A stretch of 64,000 nt of DNA from Lysinibacillus fusiformis (GCF_002845985.1 NZ_PDFK01000001.1:62001-126000); one strand, 5' to 3'. Shown: positions 17,523 to 26,960, counted from the stretch's first letter. The notes: a model not told the origin generated them from the sequence alone. A program made the numbers and translations.

Positions 17523-18911
17523 ATGATTAAACAATCCATTATTGAAAATGTACTTGAAGCCGCGCTAGCAACTGGTGGGGATTTTTCTGAAATTTTTATT
17601 GAAGATAAATATGTAAATGACTTTGTCTTACAAAGTGGCAAGATTGAACAAAGTATTTCTGGGCGTGATTTTGGAATCGGCATCCGTATTTTTTCAGGAC
17701 TTCAAAGCATCTATACTTACACCAATGATTTTTCTGAGGAAGGTTTACTAGCAGCAGCAGAACGTGCAGCCCTAGCCATCAAAGGTGGTCGATCGGGTAC
17801 CATTCACCCTCTTCACAAAGAGATCATCACGCCTATTCATCAAATTCTCCACATGCCTCATACAGTGGAGCACACAAGAAAAACAGCGGTCATGCGACAA
17901 GCAGACGCTATTGCAAGACATTATGATCCTCGGATTCACCAAGTAAAAGTTCGATATCTTGATGAGCAACAAAACGTCCTGATCGCAAATTCAGAGGGTA
18001 AATTTGTAGAGGATACGCGAGTTCACAGTAGACTTAGTATGCAAGCGACGGCTACAGAAGGGACTGAAGTACAAACAGGATTCTATGGCCCAGGTGCACA
18101 TGCAGGCTTTGAATTTATTGAAAAGCTAGACCTTAACCATTATGCAGGAGAAGCTGCACGTATCGCTGTCACAATGCTTCACGCAGATGAATGTCCAAGC
18201 GGTAAATTCCCTGTCATTATTGATAATGAATTTGGTGGTGTCATTTTCCATGAGGCTTGTGGACATGGCTTAGAAGCAACTGCTGTTGCCAAAAACAATT
18301 CAGTCTTCGCCAATCGTATCGGTGAAAGAGTCGCCCCTGAAATTGTTACATATATCGATGATGGCACACTACCGAACGAGTGGGGCTCCCTAAATATTGA
18401 TGATGAAGGAGAAAAAACAAGGAAGAATATTTTAATTGAAAATGGTATTTTAAAGGGCTACTTAATCGATAAATTTAATGCTCGACGCATGAATGCTCAG
18501 CCCACAGGTTCTTCTCGTCGACAATCCTATCGATTTAATCCTACATCACGTATGACAAATACGTATATCGCACCAGGCACATCTACGCCAGCCGATATTA
18601 TCTCATCGACAGAGTATGGTATATATGCAAAATATATGGGAGGTGGACAAGTTTCCCCTGCTACTGGCGATTATAATTTTGCGGTAATGGAGGCCTATAT
18701 CATCAAAGACGGAAAAATTGAACGCCCTGTACGTGGCGCGACACTCATAGGCAATGGCGCAAAAACATTGCAGCTTGTTGATCGAGTAGGTAATAATCTC
18801 GCCCATGGAGCAGGTATGTGTGGTTCACTTAGCGGGAGCCTTCCTGTCAATGTAGGTCAGCCAATGATACGCGTAAGTGAAATAACAGTTGGTGGAACGA
18901 AGGGGGAATAA
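17523..18911 (+). CDS. tldD: TldD-family metalloprotease subunit
   Basis: The zinc motif HEACGH (about residues 243-248, in GGVIFHEACGHGLEA) identifies the catalytic subunit of the TldD/TldE protease. In E. coli this heterodimer degrades unfolded peptides and matures microcin B17. The start is the ATG at 17523 after AAAGGAGG; an earlier in-frame TTG at 17493 lacks a ribosome site. The partner gene follows after 3 bases. A role in processing a RiPP is possible, but no precursor gene was seen nearby. Confidence 0.92.
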   Translation: MIKQSIIENVLEAALATGGDFSEIFIEDKYVNDFVLQSGKIEQSISGRDFGIGIRIFSGLQSIYTYTNDFSEEGLLAAAERAALAIKGGRSGTIHPLHKEIITPIHQILHMPHTVEHTRKTAVMRQADAIARHYDPRIHQVKVRYLDEQQNVLIANSEGKFVEDTRVHSRLSMQATATEGTEVQTGFYGPGAHAGFEFIEKLDLNHYAGEAARIAVTMLHADECPSGKFPVIIDNEFGGVIFHEACGHGLEATAVAKNNSVFANRIGERVAPEIVTYIDDGTLPNEWGSLNIDDEGEKTRKNILIENGILKGYLIDKFNARRMNAQPTGSSRRQSYRFNPTSRMTNTYIAPGTSTPADIISSTEYGIYAKYMGGGQVSPATGDYNFAVMEAYIIKDGKIERPVRGATLIGNGAKTLQLVDRVGNNLAHGAGMCGSLSGSLPVNVGQPMIRVSEITVGGTKGE

Positions 18912-18914
18912 TTG

Positions 18915-20258
18915 ATGAACATTGCTAAATTTCAAGAAAAACTATTAGACAAGGCGCTAGAAGCCGGTTTTATAGAAGCTGAGGTTTATTATGAACAAAA
19001 TAAATCTATTGGATGCACGCTCTACAAGGGCGAGATTGATAGCTACGAAACGTCTGAAGACGGAGGTCTAAGTCTACGAGGACTTTACAACGGAAAAGTG
19101 GGCTATTCCTATACGGAAAAGTTAGACGATGATTCGATTTCCTTTTTAATCAATAGCGCCAAAGCAAATGCAAACATACTTGATGAGGATGAGGGCATAG
19201 CTATTTTTGATGGTAGCTCTGAATACCCATCTTATGAATATTACAATGAAGAATTAGAGACTATCGGAATTCCAGAAAAAATAGAGCTTCTTCGTTCCAT
19301 CGAAGAAAAGATTCGTGCATACGATTCACGCATCATTGCTCTTGATTATTGTTTACTGCAAGAATATACAGCTGAACGTTCATTAGTAAATAGTAAAAAT
19401 CTTGACTTATCACATAAAGAGAACGGCTTAGTGATTTTCCTCTCCACAGTTGTAAAGGAGGGTGAAGAAATGAAAACAGGCCGTTATTTGAAAATGACAC
19501 GTGATTTCCATTCTCTTCATGTTGATGATATTGCAAAAGAAGCAGCTGAGGAAGCCCTTGCCAATTTAGGTGAAAAATCGATTCCAGGTGGAAAATATCC
19601 AATCGTTTTCCGCTCTGATGCATCAGCCTCTTTATTAGACACTTTTATGCCAATACTATCAGCTGAAAATGCTCAAAAAGATCAATCTCTATTAAAAGGA
19701 AAAGTCGGACAAAAAGTGGCATCAGAAGCAGTTACATTGCTGAGTACGCCATTCCATCCTGCCGCATTGTCTGGAGCAAACTTTGATGGTGAAGGTGTTG
19801 CAACAAAAGAGCAGGAAATTATTTTAGAGGGTACACTCCAAACACTTTTGCATAACAGGAAAACAGCTAAAAAGGATAACTGTGAAACAACAGGGCATGC
19901 CCATAAAGATTCTTACAAAGGAACGTTAACGATTGCGCCCCAAATTTTATATATTTCAACTGGCGAGAAATCTCTTGATGAGTTAATTCACTCGGTTAGT
20001 AACGGGGTATTTATTACTGAATTATCTGGGCTTCACTCTGGTACGAATACGGTTACAGGTGATTTTTCAGTCGCTGCAAAAGGGTTTCATATTCAAAATG
20101 GAAAAATTGCCTCCCCTGTTAAGCAAATGACAATAGCCGGAAATTTTTTCGAGTTCTTAAATGGTATCAAAGAAACTAGCTCTGAGCTTTACTTCCTGCC
20201 AAAAGGCTATGGCTCCTCTTCGCTACTTGTAAAGGAACTTTCAGTGACAGTGGAATAA
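18915..20258 (+). CDS. pmbA: TldE/PmbA-family protease subunit
   Basis: The 447-residue non-catalytic partner of TldD lacks a HExxxH motif but shows the family features GEIDSYETSEDGGLSLRGLYNG and GANFDGEGVATKEQEII. ATG 18915 has AGGGGG 8 bases upstream inside the end of tldD, so translation is coupled. TldD and TldE form a heterodimer with a peptide-threading channel. Confidence 0.92.
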   Translation: MNIAKFQEKLLDKALEAGFIEAEVYYEQNKSIGCTLYKGEIDSYETSEDGGLSLRGLYNGKVGYSYTEKLDDDSISFLINSAKANANILDEDEGIAIFDGSSEYPSYEYYNEELETIGIPEKIELLRSIEEKIRAYDSRIIALDYCLLQEYTAERSLVNSKNLDLSHKENGLVIFLSTVVKEGEEMKTGRYLKMTRDFHSLHVDDIAKEAAEEALANLGEKSIPGGKYPIVFRSDASASLLDTFMPILSAENAQKDQSLLKGKVGQKVASEAVTLLSTPFHPAALSGANFDGEGVATKEQEIILEGTLQTLLHNRKTAKKDNCETTGHAHKDSYKGTLTIAPQILYISTGEKSLDELIHSVSNGVFITELSGLHSGTNTVTGDFSVAAKGFHIQNGKIASPVKQMTIAGNFFEFLNGIKETSSELYFLPKGYGSSSLLVKELSVTVE

Positions 20259-20674
20259 AAACTAAAAAGTAAACACTTCTATAGTTCAAGCCATAGTATA
20301 TGATATTTCTCGGCAATTCTTTTATCTATAGTCACGTCAAACACCTCTGATTCAGTTGACAAAATGAAACTGATGATAGAAATCCACAACCTTTAGTGGA
20401 AACGACTATGGGCAAGGGAGTTGCTTCCTTTGTTTCGTAAAGACTCTAAGTATAATCCTCGTTATTAACCGATCCTCCTGCACCGAATAGTTGGGCACCT
20501 CCCCTCAAAATTCTCAATCTTTGTTACGGTAAGTGAATCAGAAAATAGCATCGATATAGCCTAAAATGGTTAAATTTTCTTTACGAGGTAAAAGGATGAA
20601 ACTTTTAGCCCTTTGATACGTTAAATTAATTGTCATGCTGCGTCAGTCATATGGCATGAAGAAGGGTGGAATTT
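20259..20674. other. Intergenic region, no gene recognised
   Basis: About 415 bases with scattered stops in all frames. It could include a decayed sequence, since stretches such as 20390-20510 look less AT-rich than true spacers. No transposase match was recognisable. The ribosome site of the next gene (GGGTGG) ends the region. Confidence 0.35.
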
Positions 20675-23600
20675 ATGAAAAAAATATGGACTTTATTTTT
20701 CGCAGCAATGCTTATTGTACCGCTATTGCTGCAACCGGCAACCGCACAAGCGGCAAAAGCCATCACAATTACTGTGGACGGGGTTCAATTGAAGACCGAT
20801 CAACCGCCAGCGATGATTCAAGGGCGTGTTATGCTGCCACTTAGAGCAATCTTTGAGGCATTAGGTGCCAGTGTAAATTGGGATTCAAAGAATCAAACGG
20901 TAACAGGGTATAAAGAAGATACAACAGTAGTGCTCAAGATGAAATCGAAGGTAGCTACTATTAATGGCAAGTCAGTTACGCTTGATGTACCAGCACAAAT
21001 TTTAAGAGGCAGAACAATGGTACCAGTCCGCTTCGTTAGTGAAGCACTTGGTCAGGATGTTGACTGGAACTCAGTAAATCAGACCGTAACGATTCAATCT
21101 GACACTCCAAGCAATCCAAACATTCCAGGCAATATCAGTATTGCTCCTGCGAGCCATGTATCCGTTCGCGATGTTAATGATCAGGGAGATGGACGTGACA
21201 TGGAGGTTAGCTTTTCCAGATCGTCTACAGAATCATACGTCGATCATTATCGCATTATGGTTGTGAAGGCTTCAAAAAGCTTTAATTTAGCATCTGCCTT
21301 GAAAGTCTCCCCTTCTAATTATACAGTGGTAACTACTTCAAGTTCGAACCGTACCATCAATTTATCGCAGAATTCACGAGATGTGGACGGAGACTACATT
21401 AGAAATGATCAGCCTTATGTGGTTCGTATACTTGCTGTTGGGAAAGGTTCTTATTCTAGCGTTTTATCGACTTCTTCTCCGAAGATGACCTTAACCAATT
21501 TGTCTTCTGTTACAGAGGTAACAAATGTAAAGATTAACGATATTAACGATTTTGGCGATGGACGCGATGTCTCAGTTAGCTTCACTCGTCCGCAGAATGA
21601 TAACAATATTTCCAATTATCGTGTGTTTATCGTAAAAACCAAGGATGCTAGCAATTTTAGTCTTACTACTGCGAATAATTTATCAAGCAGCTACTATACA
21701 ACAGTGAATAAATCGGGAAGTAACGGCAGTACGTTGGTAGGAACTTTGTCTTCCTCAGCACGTGATACCTCTGGTGAGTTCATTAGAAATAACGTACCTT
21801 ATACAGCGGTCGTTCTGTCTGTAAGTAATACGAATTCAGTAGGCAATAAACTGTCGTCTGCCTCATCATCAGTAACACTTAGTCAAAATACAATGTCTAC
21901 TCCGATTATTACACAAGTGAGTGATGTCAATGACTTTGGGGATGGTCGAGACCTGAGAGTAAGCTTCAATAATGTGTCCAATGAATCTACTATCAACGCT
22001 TACCGAATTTTTGTTGTAAGAGCTAACAACTATTCGAACTTTACATTGACGAAGGCGAACAGTTTATCTAACACTTATTACACACAAGTGAACAAGACAG
22101 GCTACAATATTACGCAGGTGCTCTCTTCAGGGGCAAGGGATACTGATGGTTATCCCATTCAGAATGGAGTTAGCTATCGTGTATTCGTTATGGCTGTAGC
22201 AAATAACTCAGCGAATAACGTGTTGTCTTCAGCCTCCAATACGATTACGCTATTTAGCAGCAATGCGGGTGCAGTATCGAATCTCAATGCAAGCGATGTA
22301 AGTGATTATGGCAACGGACGTGACCTCTTTGTTTCTTTCAATAAAGCTGTAGATGAGTCAATTATTAGTCACTATCGGATTCTAGTTGTACCAACAGCTT
22401 ATTACAATAACTTCAGTCTGACGGAAGCCAATAATGTATCCAGCAACAATTACACGACTGTCTACAAATCTGGAAAGTCCACATATGAGCAGGCGTTAGC
22501 TGAAAATACTCGGGATGTGCGCGGTAATACGATCAAAGAAGGTACTAGCTACCGTATCTATGTTTTAACTGTAGCGAATGGAATAGGAAGCAATGCACTA
22601 TCTGCACCGACGTCTACGATTACGCTAAATAAGAATTTTAATGTGCAAGCTGTAACCAATCTGAATGTGGCGGATATAGCTGATAATGGAGATGGGCGTG
22701 ATGTGCAAGTAACGTTCACGAAGCCCTCTAATGAAGCAAATGTCAATCATTATCGAATTCTAATCGTACCTACAGCTTATTACAGCAGCTTTAATCTTTC
22801 ACAAGCCAATAGTAGCAATTATTACATTACAGAAAGCAAAGGTGGGAATATAGCTGCAACTAGAACGTTGGATGGAGTTAGGGATGTGCGCGGTAATTTT
22901 ATTACGGAAGGAACTAGCTATCGTGTCTATGTACTGACTGTAGCCAATGGAAATACTCCAAATACTTATGCCCTATCCTCTGCTTCGCCTGTGATTACAC
23001 TTAGTAAAAGTAAAGCTGTTCAGGCGGTAAGTAATATTAATGTAAGCGATATTGGGGATTTTGGAGATGGTCGAGATTTACAAATATCATTCTCGAAGCC
23101 TTCTGATGAATCCAATATAGGTAATTACCGTATTCTTGTCGTACCCGCATCAAAAGCAAATGGCTTTGATGTGAACGCAGCTCTTAAAGTCACTGATTAT
23201 ACAGATATAAATAAAGGCCAATATAGTATGAGTTTGGGAACTGGTAGTAAAGATACGGATGGAAAACTTATAACAAATGGCCAAGAATATCGTGTGTATA
23301 TATTGTCCATAGGTAATGGAAATTCCAAGGCAATGTATAACTTATCGTTCGCATCTTCTGCTATTACTTTAGTGGATCATTCAGCACCTGTAGCGGTGGA
23401 GAATGTGAAATTGAGTGTTCAAGGGGACAAAAATAAATATTCCGATATTAAAATTAGCTTCGATGTCAAAAACGGACAAAACGTAACGGAGTATAGAGTG
23501 TTTATGTTACCTAAAGATGCAGCAGATGGTTTCAAAGAAAGTAATGCAATGAATAATGATAATAGTACTAGAATTTATCAAAATGGGCTCTCCAATGTAA

Positions 23601-23794
23601 GTCAAGATCTAAGCATAGAATTGGATGCATTTGGTAACCCACTCACTTCCTCCACAGAATACGTTGCTAAGGTTTTAGCTGTGGTAAATGGAAATTATAT
23701 ACTATCAAACTCGTCTATTAATTCGGTGCAGCTTCTGGCAAAGCCTGATAATATCAATGTTGAGCCGTCCCAAGACACTCCAATTAATCAATAG
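20675..23794 (+). CDS. Secreted stalk-domain (copper amine oxidase N-like) protein with seven repeats
   Basis: The 1039-residue protein starts with a signal peptide (MKKIWTLFFAAMLIVPLLL, cleaved near AQA). About 110 residues of stalk/CuAO-N domain follow (ITVDGVQLKTDQPP, GRVMLPLRAIFEALGA, GRTMVPVRFVSEALG). Then come seven repeats of about 120 residues from about residue 155 to the end. Six carry a form of DVNDFGDGRDLxVSF, an acidic loop resembling a calcium-binding loop; the seventh has lost it (QGDKNKYSDIKISF). Each repeat also has YRIxVVP and SYRVYVLTVANG. There is no LPXTG, SLH or catalytic amine-oxidase domain. It is probably an extracellular structural or adhesive protein. Confidence 0.8.
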   Translation: MKKIWTLFFAAMLIVPLLLQPATAQAAKAITITVDGVQLKTDQPPAMIQGRVMLPLRAIFEALGASVNWDSKNQTVTGYKEDTTVVLKMKSKVATINGKSVTLDVPAQILRGRTMVPVRFVSEALGQDVDWNSVNQTVTIQSDTPSNPNIPGNISIAPASHVSVRDVNDQGDGRDMEVSFSRSSTESYVDHYRIMVVKASKSFNLASALKVSPSNYTVVTTSSSNRTINLSQNSRDVDGDYIRNDQPYVVRILAVGKGSYSSVLSTSSPKMTLTNLSSVTEVTNVKINDINDFGDGRDVSVSFTRPQNDNNISNYRVFIVKTKDASNFSLTTANNLSSSYYTTVNKSGSNGSTLVGTLSSSARDTSGEFIRNNVPYTAVVLSVSNTNSVGNKLSSASSSVTLSQNTMSTPIITQVSDVNDFGDGRDLRVSFNNVSNESTINAYRIFVVRANNYSNFTLTKANSLSNTYYTQVNKTGYNITQVLSSGARDTDGYPIQNGVSYRVFVMAVANNSANNVLSSASNTITLFSSNAGAVSNLNASDVSDYGNGRDLFVSFNKAVDESIISHYRILVVPTAYYNNFSLTEANNVSSNNYTTVYKSGKSTYEQALAENTRDVRGNTIKEGTSYRIYVLTVANGIGSNALSAPTSTITLNKNFNVQAVTNLNVADIADNGDGRDVQVTFTKPSNEANVNHYRILIVPTAYYSSFNLSQANSSNYYITESKGGNIAATRTLDGVRDVRGNFITEGTSYRVYVLTVANGNTPNTYALSSASPVITLSKSKAVQAVSNINVSDIGDFGDGRDLQISFSKPSDESNIGNYRILVVPASKANGFDVNAALKVTDYTDINKGQYSMSLGTGSKDTDGKLITNGQEYRVYILSIGNGNSKAMYNLSFASSAITLVDHSAPVAVENVKLSVQGDKNKYSDIKISFDVKNGQNVTEYRVFMLPKDAADGFKESNAMNNDNSTRIYQNGLSNVSQDLSIELDAFGNPLTSSTEYVAKVLAVVNGNYILSNSSINSVQLLAKPDNINVEPSQDTPINQ

Positions 23795-23817
23795 GACAAA
23801 GAATTTCTTTATAGTAG

Positions 23818-23860
23818 GGACTCCCAATGCTCCTTTATGGATCATCGGGAGTCCTTTCTT
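23818..23860 (+). terminator. Terminator of the stalk-domain gene
   Basis: GGACTCCC (23818-23825) pairs with GGGAGTCC (23847-23854), followed by TTTCTTGTT. Confidence 0.8.
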
Positions 23861-24143
23861 GTTGTGTGCTGCGCAATACATTGTCTCTAGACCCTCCCAC
23901 AAATGATTGGTCTGACAAGCATCGATAGCAATCAAGTCGTTGTGAAAGTCAGTTTAATAATATGTAAAATGCGCTTATCCGCTTAAGGATCATAGAAATA
24001 AGGTAATTGTGCTCTAGCAGTTGGATATGTTGTTTGGCATAAGTAGCTTGGAAGTGAGCTAAAATCGGCTTATGGGGAGTTAGCTATTGGTTTGCGATTT
24101 GGGATGCCTTGTTGCTATCTGGCTAGGTCGTGAGGAAATAAAT

Positions 24144-24200
24144 AAAAGCCCGGATTTTGTTCTGAAAAATGCTAGACAGAATCCGGGCAAAGAGGCTTTT
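24144..24200 (-). terminator. Strong terminator downstream of queT
   Basis: GCCCGGATT (24148-24156) pairs perfectly with AATCCGGGC (24180-24188). On the minus strand TTTTATTT follows the stem, so it probably ends the queT transcript. A second pairing (AAAAGCC with GGCTTTT) encloses it. The rest of 23861-24336 holds nothing I recognise. Confidence 0.7.
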
Positions 24201-24336
24201 TTGATATTCAGTGAAAAATACTATATTAAGTAGCTAAAGCGGTAGTTTGAACGGATAACTCAGCCGAAGTGTTAGAGTTATTCTAAACTTGATACTCTCA
24301 CCCTTACGATGATAATGTCTTTTTTATTCATCGAAT

Positions 24337-24846
24337 TTATTTAGATAAATCAATTTTTTTATTTAATAAGTAAATAGTCAGTCCACCAACAGTCATAGAC
24401 AATAATTCCCCAACGCCCACTGTGAACCAGGTCGCCCAAAATGGTAGATCGTAAAGGATAGTTAATTGACCAGCCACCGTAAACATGGAGACAGCAAAAA
24501 TCAAAGCAGTAACAACCATTTTTGCAATGTCATTTGTCATATGTTTTGTGACGCTTCTACAAAGTAATAAGACAAGAAAGGTCGCAATTCCACCGATTGG
24601 CACATCTAAAATCCATGTTGGTGACATGAAGTTTGCAAGTATGACGCCAATCGTCACCGCTACCACATAGCGCTTATTGTACAGTGCCAGATAATTAAAC
24701 ATTTCTGACAAACGTAGCTGAACAGCGCCAAAGCTAATGACTGACAACATAACCGTTACAGCGACGTAAAGGGCTGCAACAAGTGCCGTTTTTGTAAGTT
24801 CACTTACAGAAACACGGCTAGAATCTTTTACAATAGATGTATTCAA
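24337..24846 (-). CDS. queT: QueT-type ECF transporter S component (queuosine precursor uptake)
   Basis: The 169-residue membrane protein has about five to six hydrophobic segments and the family sequence SFGAVQLRLSEMFNYLALYN, then LANFMSPTWILDVPIGGIATF. QueT binds a queuosine precursor (preQ0/preQ1) and works with the shared ECF energising module encoded elsewhere. The start is TTG 24846 after AAAGGAG with a 7-base spacer. It has its own promoter and a long structured leader, which fits riboswitch control. Confidence 0.88.
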   Translation of the reverse strand: MNTSIVKDSSRVSVSELTKTALVAALYVAVTVMLSVISFGAVQLRLSEMFNYLALYNKRYVVAVTIGVILANFMSPTWILDVPIGGIATFLVLLLCRSVTKHMTNDIAKMVVTALIFAVSMFTVAGQLTILYDLPFWATWFTVGVGELLSMTVGGLTIYLLNKKIDLSK

Positions 24847-24852
24847 TTTTAT

Positions 24853-24964
24853 TCTCCTTTGTAAAATAGCTAGTTGCTATTTTAGTAATAACTACGACCA
24901 AAGGAAGAGAGCTTCACGCCCTATCTGAAGTGCCGTAGTGCAAGCCGTTTTTGCTTACCTGCGT
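24853..24964 (-). ncRNA. Structured queT leader, candidate riboswitch
   Basis: The transcript from the promoter at 24965-24994 would form three elements. These are a hairpin GTAAGC/GCTTGC; a stem ACTACG/CGTAGT enclosing an inner stem CTTCA/TGAAG with loop GATAGGGCG; and a perfect 9-bp hairpin TAAAATAGC/GCTATTTTA ending one base before the ribosome site AAAGGAG. This is a typical translational-switch layout. I cannot match it by eye to preQ1-I, -II or -III. Confidence 0.5.
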
Positions 24965-24994
24965 ATTATAGCAGAAGAATATCGAATTGAACAA
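24965..24994 (-). promoter_or_regulatory. queT promoter
   Basis: -35 TTGTTC (24994-24989) and -10 TATAAT (24970-24965) with TGc before it, spacer 18 bases. It abuts the end of the SDR gene. Confidence 0.7.
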
Positions 24995-24996
24995 TG

Positions 24997-25752
24997 CTAT
25001 TTTGTCAGCCAACCACCATCAATCGGCATCACTGCCCCATGAATATAATCGGCAGCCGAGCTTGCTAAAAATAAAGTCAAATTCGCCACCTCATAAGGCT
25101 GTGCCCATCGACCTGCTGGCGTTTCTTCAGCTACCCATTCAGCCATTTCCCCGTCCCCTTCAAAATCAGCCTTATTCATCGGTGTTTGAATGGCTCCAGG
25201 CGCAATCGCATTCGCACGAATACCCGCTCGACAATAATCTAAGTCTAGCTGCTTCGTATAACCGACAATGGCATGCTTAGAAGCTGTGTAGGCTGCACCG
25301 CCACCACCAGCAACAAGTCCAGCAATCGACGCCATATTGACGATTGTACCAGTGCCACGTTCTACCATATGTGGTAAAATCATGTTCGTCACAAAAAACG
25401 TGCCCTTCACATTCGTGTTCATAATTTTATCCCACAGCGCTTCGTCTGTATCCAAAGTTTTCGCAAAACCATCTAAAATCCCAGCAGTATTACATAAAAT
25501 ATCAATTTGCCCAAATAGTGAAATAGCTTCTTTGTACGACTGCTCCACATCTTGTTGGCTACTTACAGAGCCAACCTTATAGGCAAAACGATCAGGATAT
25601 TGCTGCTGTAACTGTATTAACCCCTGCTCCTCTACATCCAATCCAAAAACAGTTGCTCCATTTTCTAAAAATGCAATAACTTGAGCATGTCCAATGCCTG
25701 AAGCGGCCCCCGTAATAAAAACCGTCTTTTCTCTATATTCATCAAACTTCAT
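24997..25752 (-). CDS. Short-chain dehydrogenase/reductase (SDR)
   Basis: The 251-residue classical SDR has the cofactor loop TGAASGIG, the NTAG motif, a catalytic Ser (MASIAG) and YTASK. The C-terminal region IHGAVMPIDGGWLTK is typical of 3-oxoacyl-ACP reductase-like members. The Asp at the end of beta-2 (FGLDVEE) suggests NAD(H). The alcohol or ketone substrate cannot be predicted. The ATG follows AAGGAGACACAAT. Confidence 0.88.
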   Translation of the reverse strand: MKFDEYREKTVFITGAASGIGHAQVIAFLENGATVFGLDVEEQGLIQLQQQYPDRFAYKVGSVSSQQDVEQSYKEAISLFGQIDILCNTAGILDGFAKTLDTDEALWDKIMNTNVKGTFFVTNMILPHMVERGTGTIVNMASIAGLVAGGGGAAYTASKHAIVGYTKQLDLDYCRAGIRANAIAPGAIQTPMNKADFEGDGEMAEWVAEETPAGRWAQPYEVANLTLFLASSAADYIHGAVMPIDGGWLTK

Positions 25753-25772
25753 ATTGTGTCTCCTTACAGAAA

Positions 25773-25801
25773 GAAGTCATCTCACTAGAAGAGATGACTT
25801 C
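25773..25801 (-). terminator. Hairpin terminator after DUF2829 gene
   Basis: GAAGTCATCTC and GAGATGACTTC form a perfect 11-bp stem with a 7-base loop, followed on the minus strand by TTTCTG. It lies between the DUF2829 gene and the SDR ribosome site, so it could also attenuate read-through into SDR. Confidence 0.65.
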
Positions 25802-25806
25802 ACTCA

Positions 25807-26031
25807 TTACGATTCTACGATTATCCAATCTTCCGCTAATAGATCACATACTGTAGGTGTGAACATTGTATAGCCCTCACCACGAACGTTAATTAAAAAA
25901 TAAGGATTCAATGTCTCGCCATCATGCTGGCTTTGACCAACCAGCTTCACATATAGCTCAGCACCACCCCAGCCATTGCGAATTACTTTTTCTCCTGCTT
26001 TTAAGCGTGGTAATACTTCTTCAAAAGTCAT
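25807..26031 (-). CDS. DUF2829 family protein (Tad2-like)
   Basis: The 74-residue protein MTFEEVLPRLKAGEKVIRNGW... ends in TVCDLLAEDWIIVE. This is the DUF2829 pattern (FxxALxxLKxGxKVxRxGW ... LxxxDLLAxDW). Phage Tad2 proteins of this family sequester cyclic-ADP-ribose signals of the Thoeris defence system. Here the gene stands alone in a chromosomal context without phage genes. ATG 26031 is preferred over 26040 because AAAGG lies 9 bases before it but touches the upstream ATG. A signal-binding role is inference. Confidence 0.75.
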   Translation of the reverse strand: MTFEEVLPRLKAGEKVIRNGWGGAELYVKLVGQSQHDGETLNPYFLINVRGEGYTMFTPTVCDLLAEDWIIVES

Positions 26032-26101
26032 CTCATTCATCCTTTATTTCCATTCTTTATCGCATTAGTATACTGGATTTTTAGGAGGTTGGCAACCATG
26101 C

Positions 26102-26947
26102 CTAGAATCTCCTTGTCATCTGTACCTGCTCTGTTGTCACCTTAAGCCCATTCTTTAATAAATAGCTTGTTGCTGGATTGCTTGCTAAAAAGTTCACTGT
26201 CGTTATCTGAACTTTATGTGTTGTGACGCTGGCTAAAAATTGCGGTATTAAATCTATATGACTTTCTGCTAGGATCACCAATTGATAGAGTAGAATACGC
26301 TCCATCTCACCGCTGTCATTCCACACGGTTTTGTATAGCATATAGCCTAGGGCTTCATTGTTGTCATTATAGAAAACCTTGGCTTCCCCCTGCTTCACAC
26401 TCTGCCAGCCACACTGCCAAGGAACATCTTCCTGATAAAAAGAGAGATATGCTAGCTGCTCAGGGCGGATGGTTGCAACGTGAGTGGCGGCTGTAGGCTC
26501 TACGTTCGCTCCATATTCGCCACTTAAAAATAATAATGAAGAAGCAACCTCATAGCCATATTTTTCATACAAAGCAATAGCTACCTGATTTTCTTTAATT
26601 GCCTCCAGCGTAGCGATTTCTACATGTTCTCGTTTATAGATAGCTAAGGTTTCCTCCATTAATAAACGTGAGATGCCTTTACCACGATAGGCTGGGGAAA
26701 TACCTGTACCACCGTTCCAAGCTGTTTTCTTGCCATTTATGATACGGAAACCGTTCATAACAATCGCAATCGGTTCATCTTGGTCAAAAATGACAATGGA
26801 ATGTTTAGGAGACAGCCCCTCCCCAACCAGTCGATGTAAAAACATTTCGGCCGTCATATGGATATCCACAAAATAGCCTTCGAAGCCTTTGTTCCATGCT
26901 TTCAATACTTCCTCTAATGTGCATTGTTCAACTGTTTTGACCTTCAT
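26102..26947 (-). CDS. GNAT-family N-acetyltransferase
   Basis: The 281-residue protein has the acetyl-CoA binding motif A (GTGISPAYRGKGISRLLMEE) and the later VAIALYEKYGYE of GNAT enzymes. The extra C-terminal half (from about residue 150) looks like a second, degenerate GNAT-like fold. It lies 13 bases after the histidine-phosphatase gene in the same direction, so the two are probably one operon. The acceptor substrate is unknown. Confidence 0.85.
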   Translation of the reverse strand: MKVKTVEQCTLEEVLKAWNKGFEGYFVDIHMTAEMFLHRLVGEGLSPKHSIVIFDQDEPIAIVMNGFRIINGKKTAWNGGTGISPAYRGKGISRLLMEETLAIYKREHVEIATLEAIKENQVAIALYEKYGYEVASSLLFLSGEYGANVEPTAATHVATIRPEQLAYLSFYQEDVPWQCGWQSVKQGEAKVFYNDNNEALGYMLYKTVWNDSGEMERILLYQLVILAESHIDLIPQFLASVTTHKVQITTVNFLASNPATSYLLKNGLKVTTEQVQMTRRF

Positions 26948-26960
26948 ATTTTCCCTCTTC

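Noticed and set aside
20259-20674. Insertion sequence remnant upstream of the stalk-domain gene
   Set aside because: No inverted repeats, transposase motifs or target duplication could be recognised.
25807-26031. Prophage remnant suggested by DUF2829
   Set aside because: The flanking genes are ordinary chromosomal enzymes with no integrase, terminase or structural genes.
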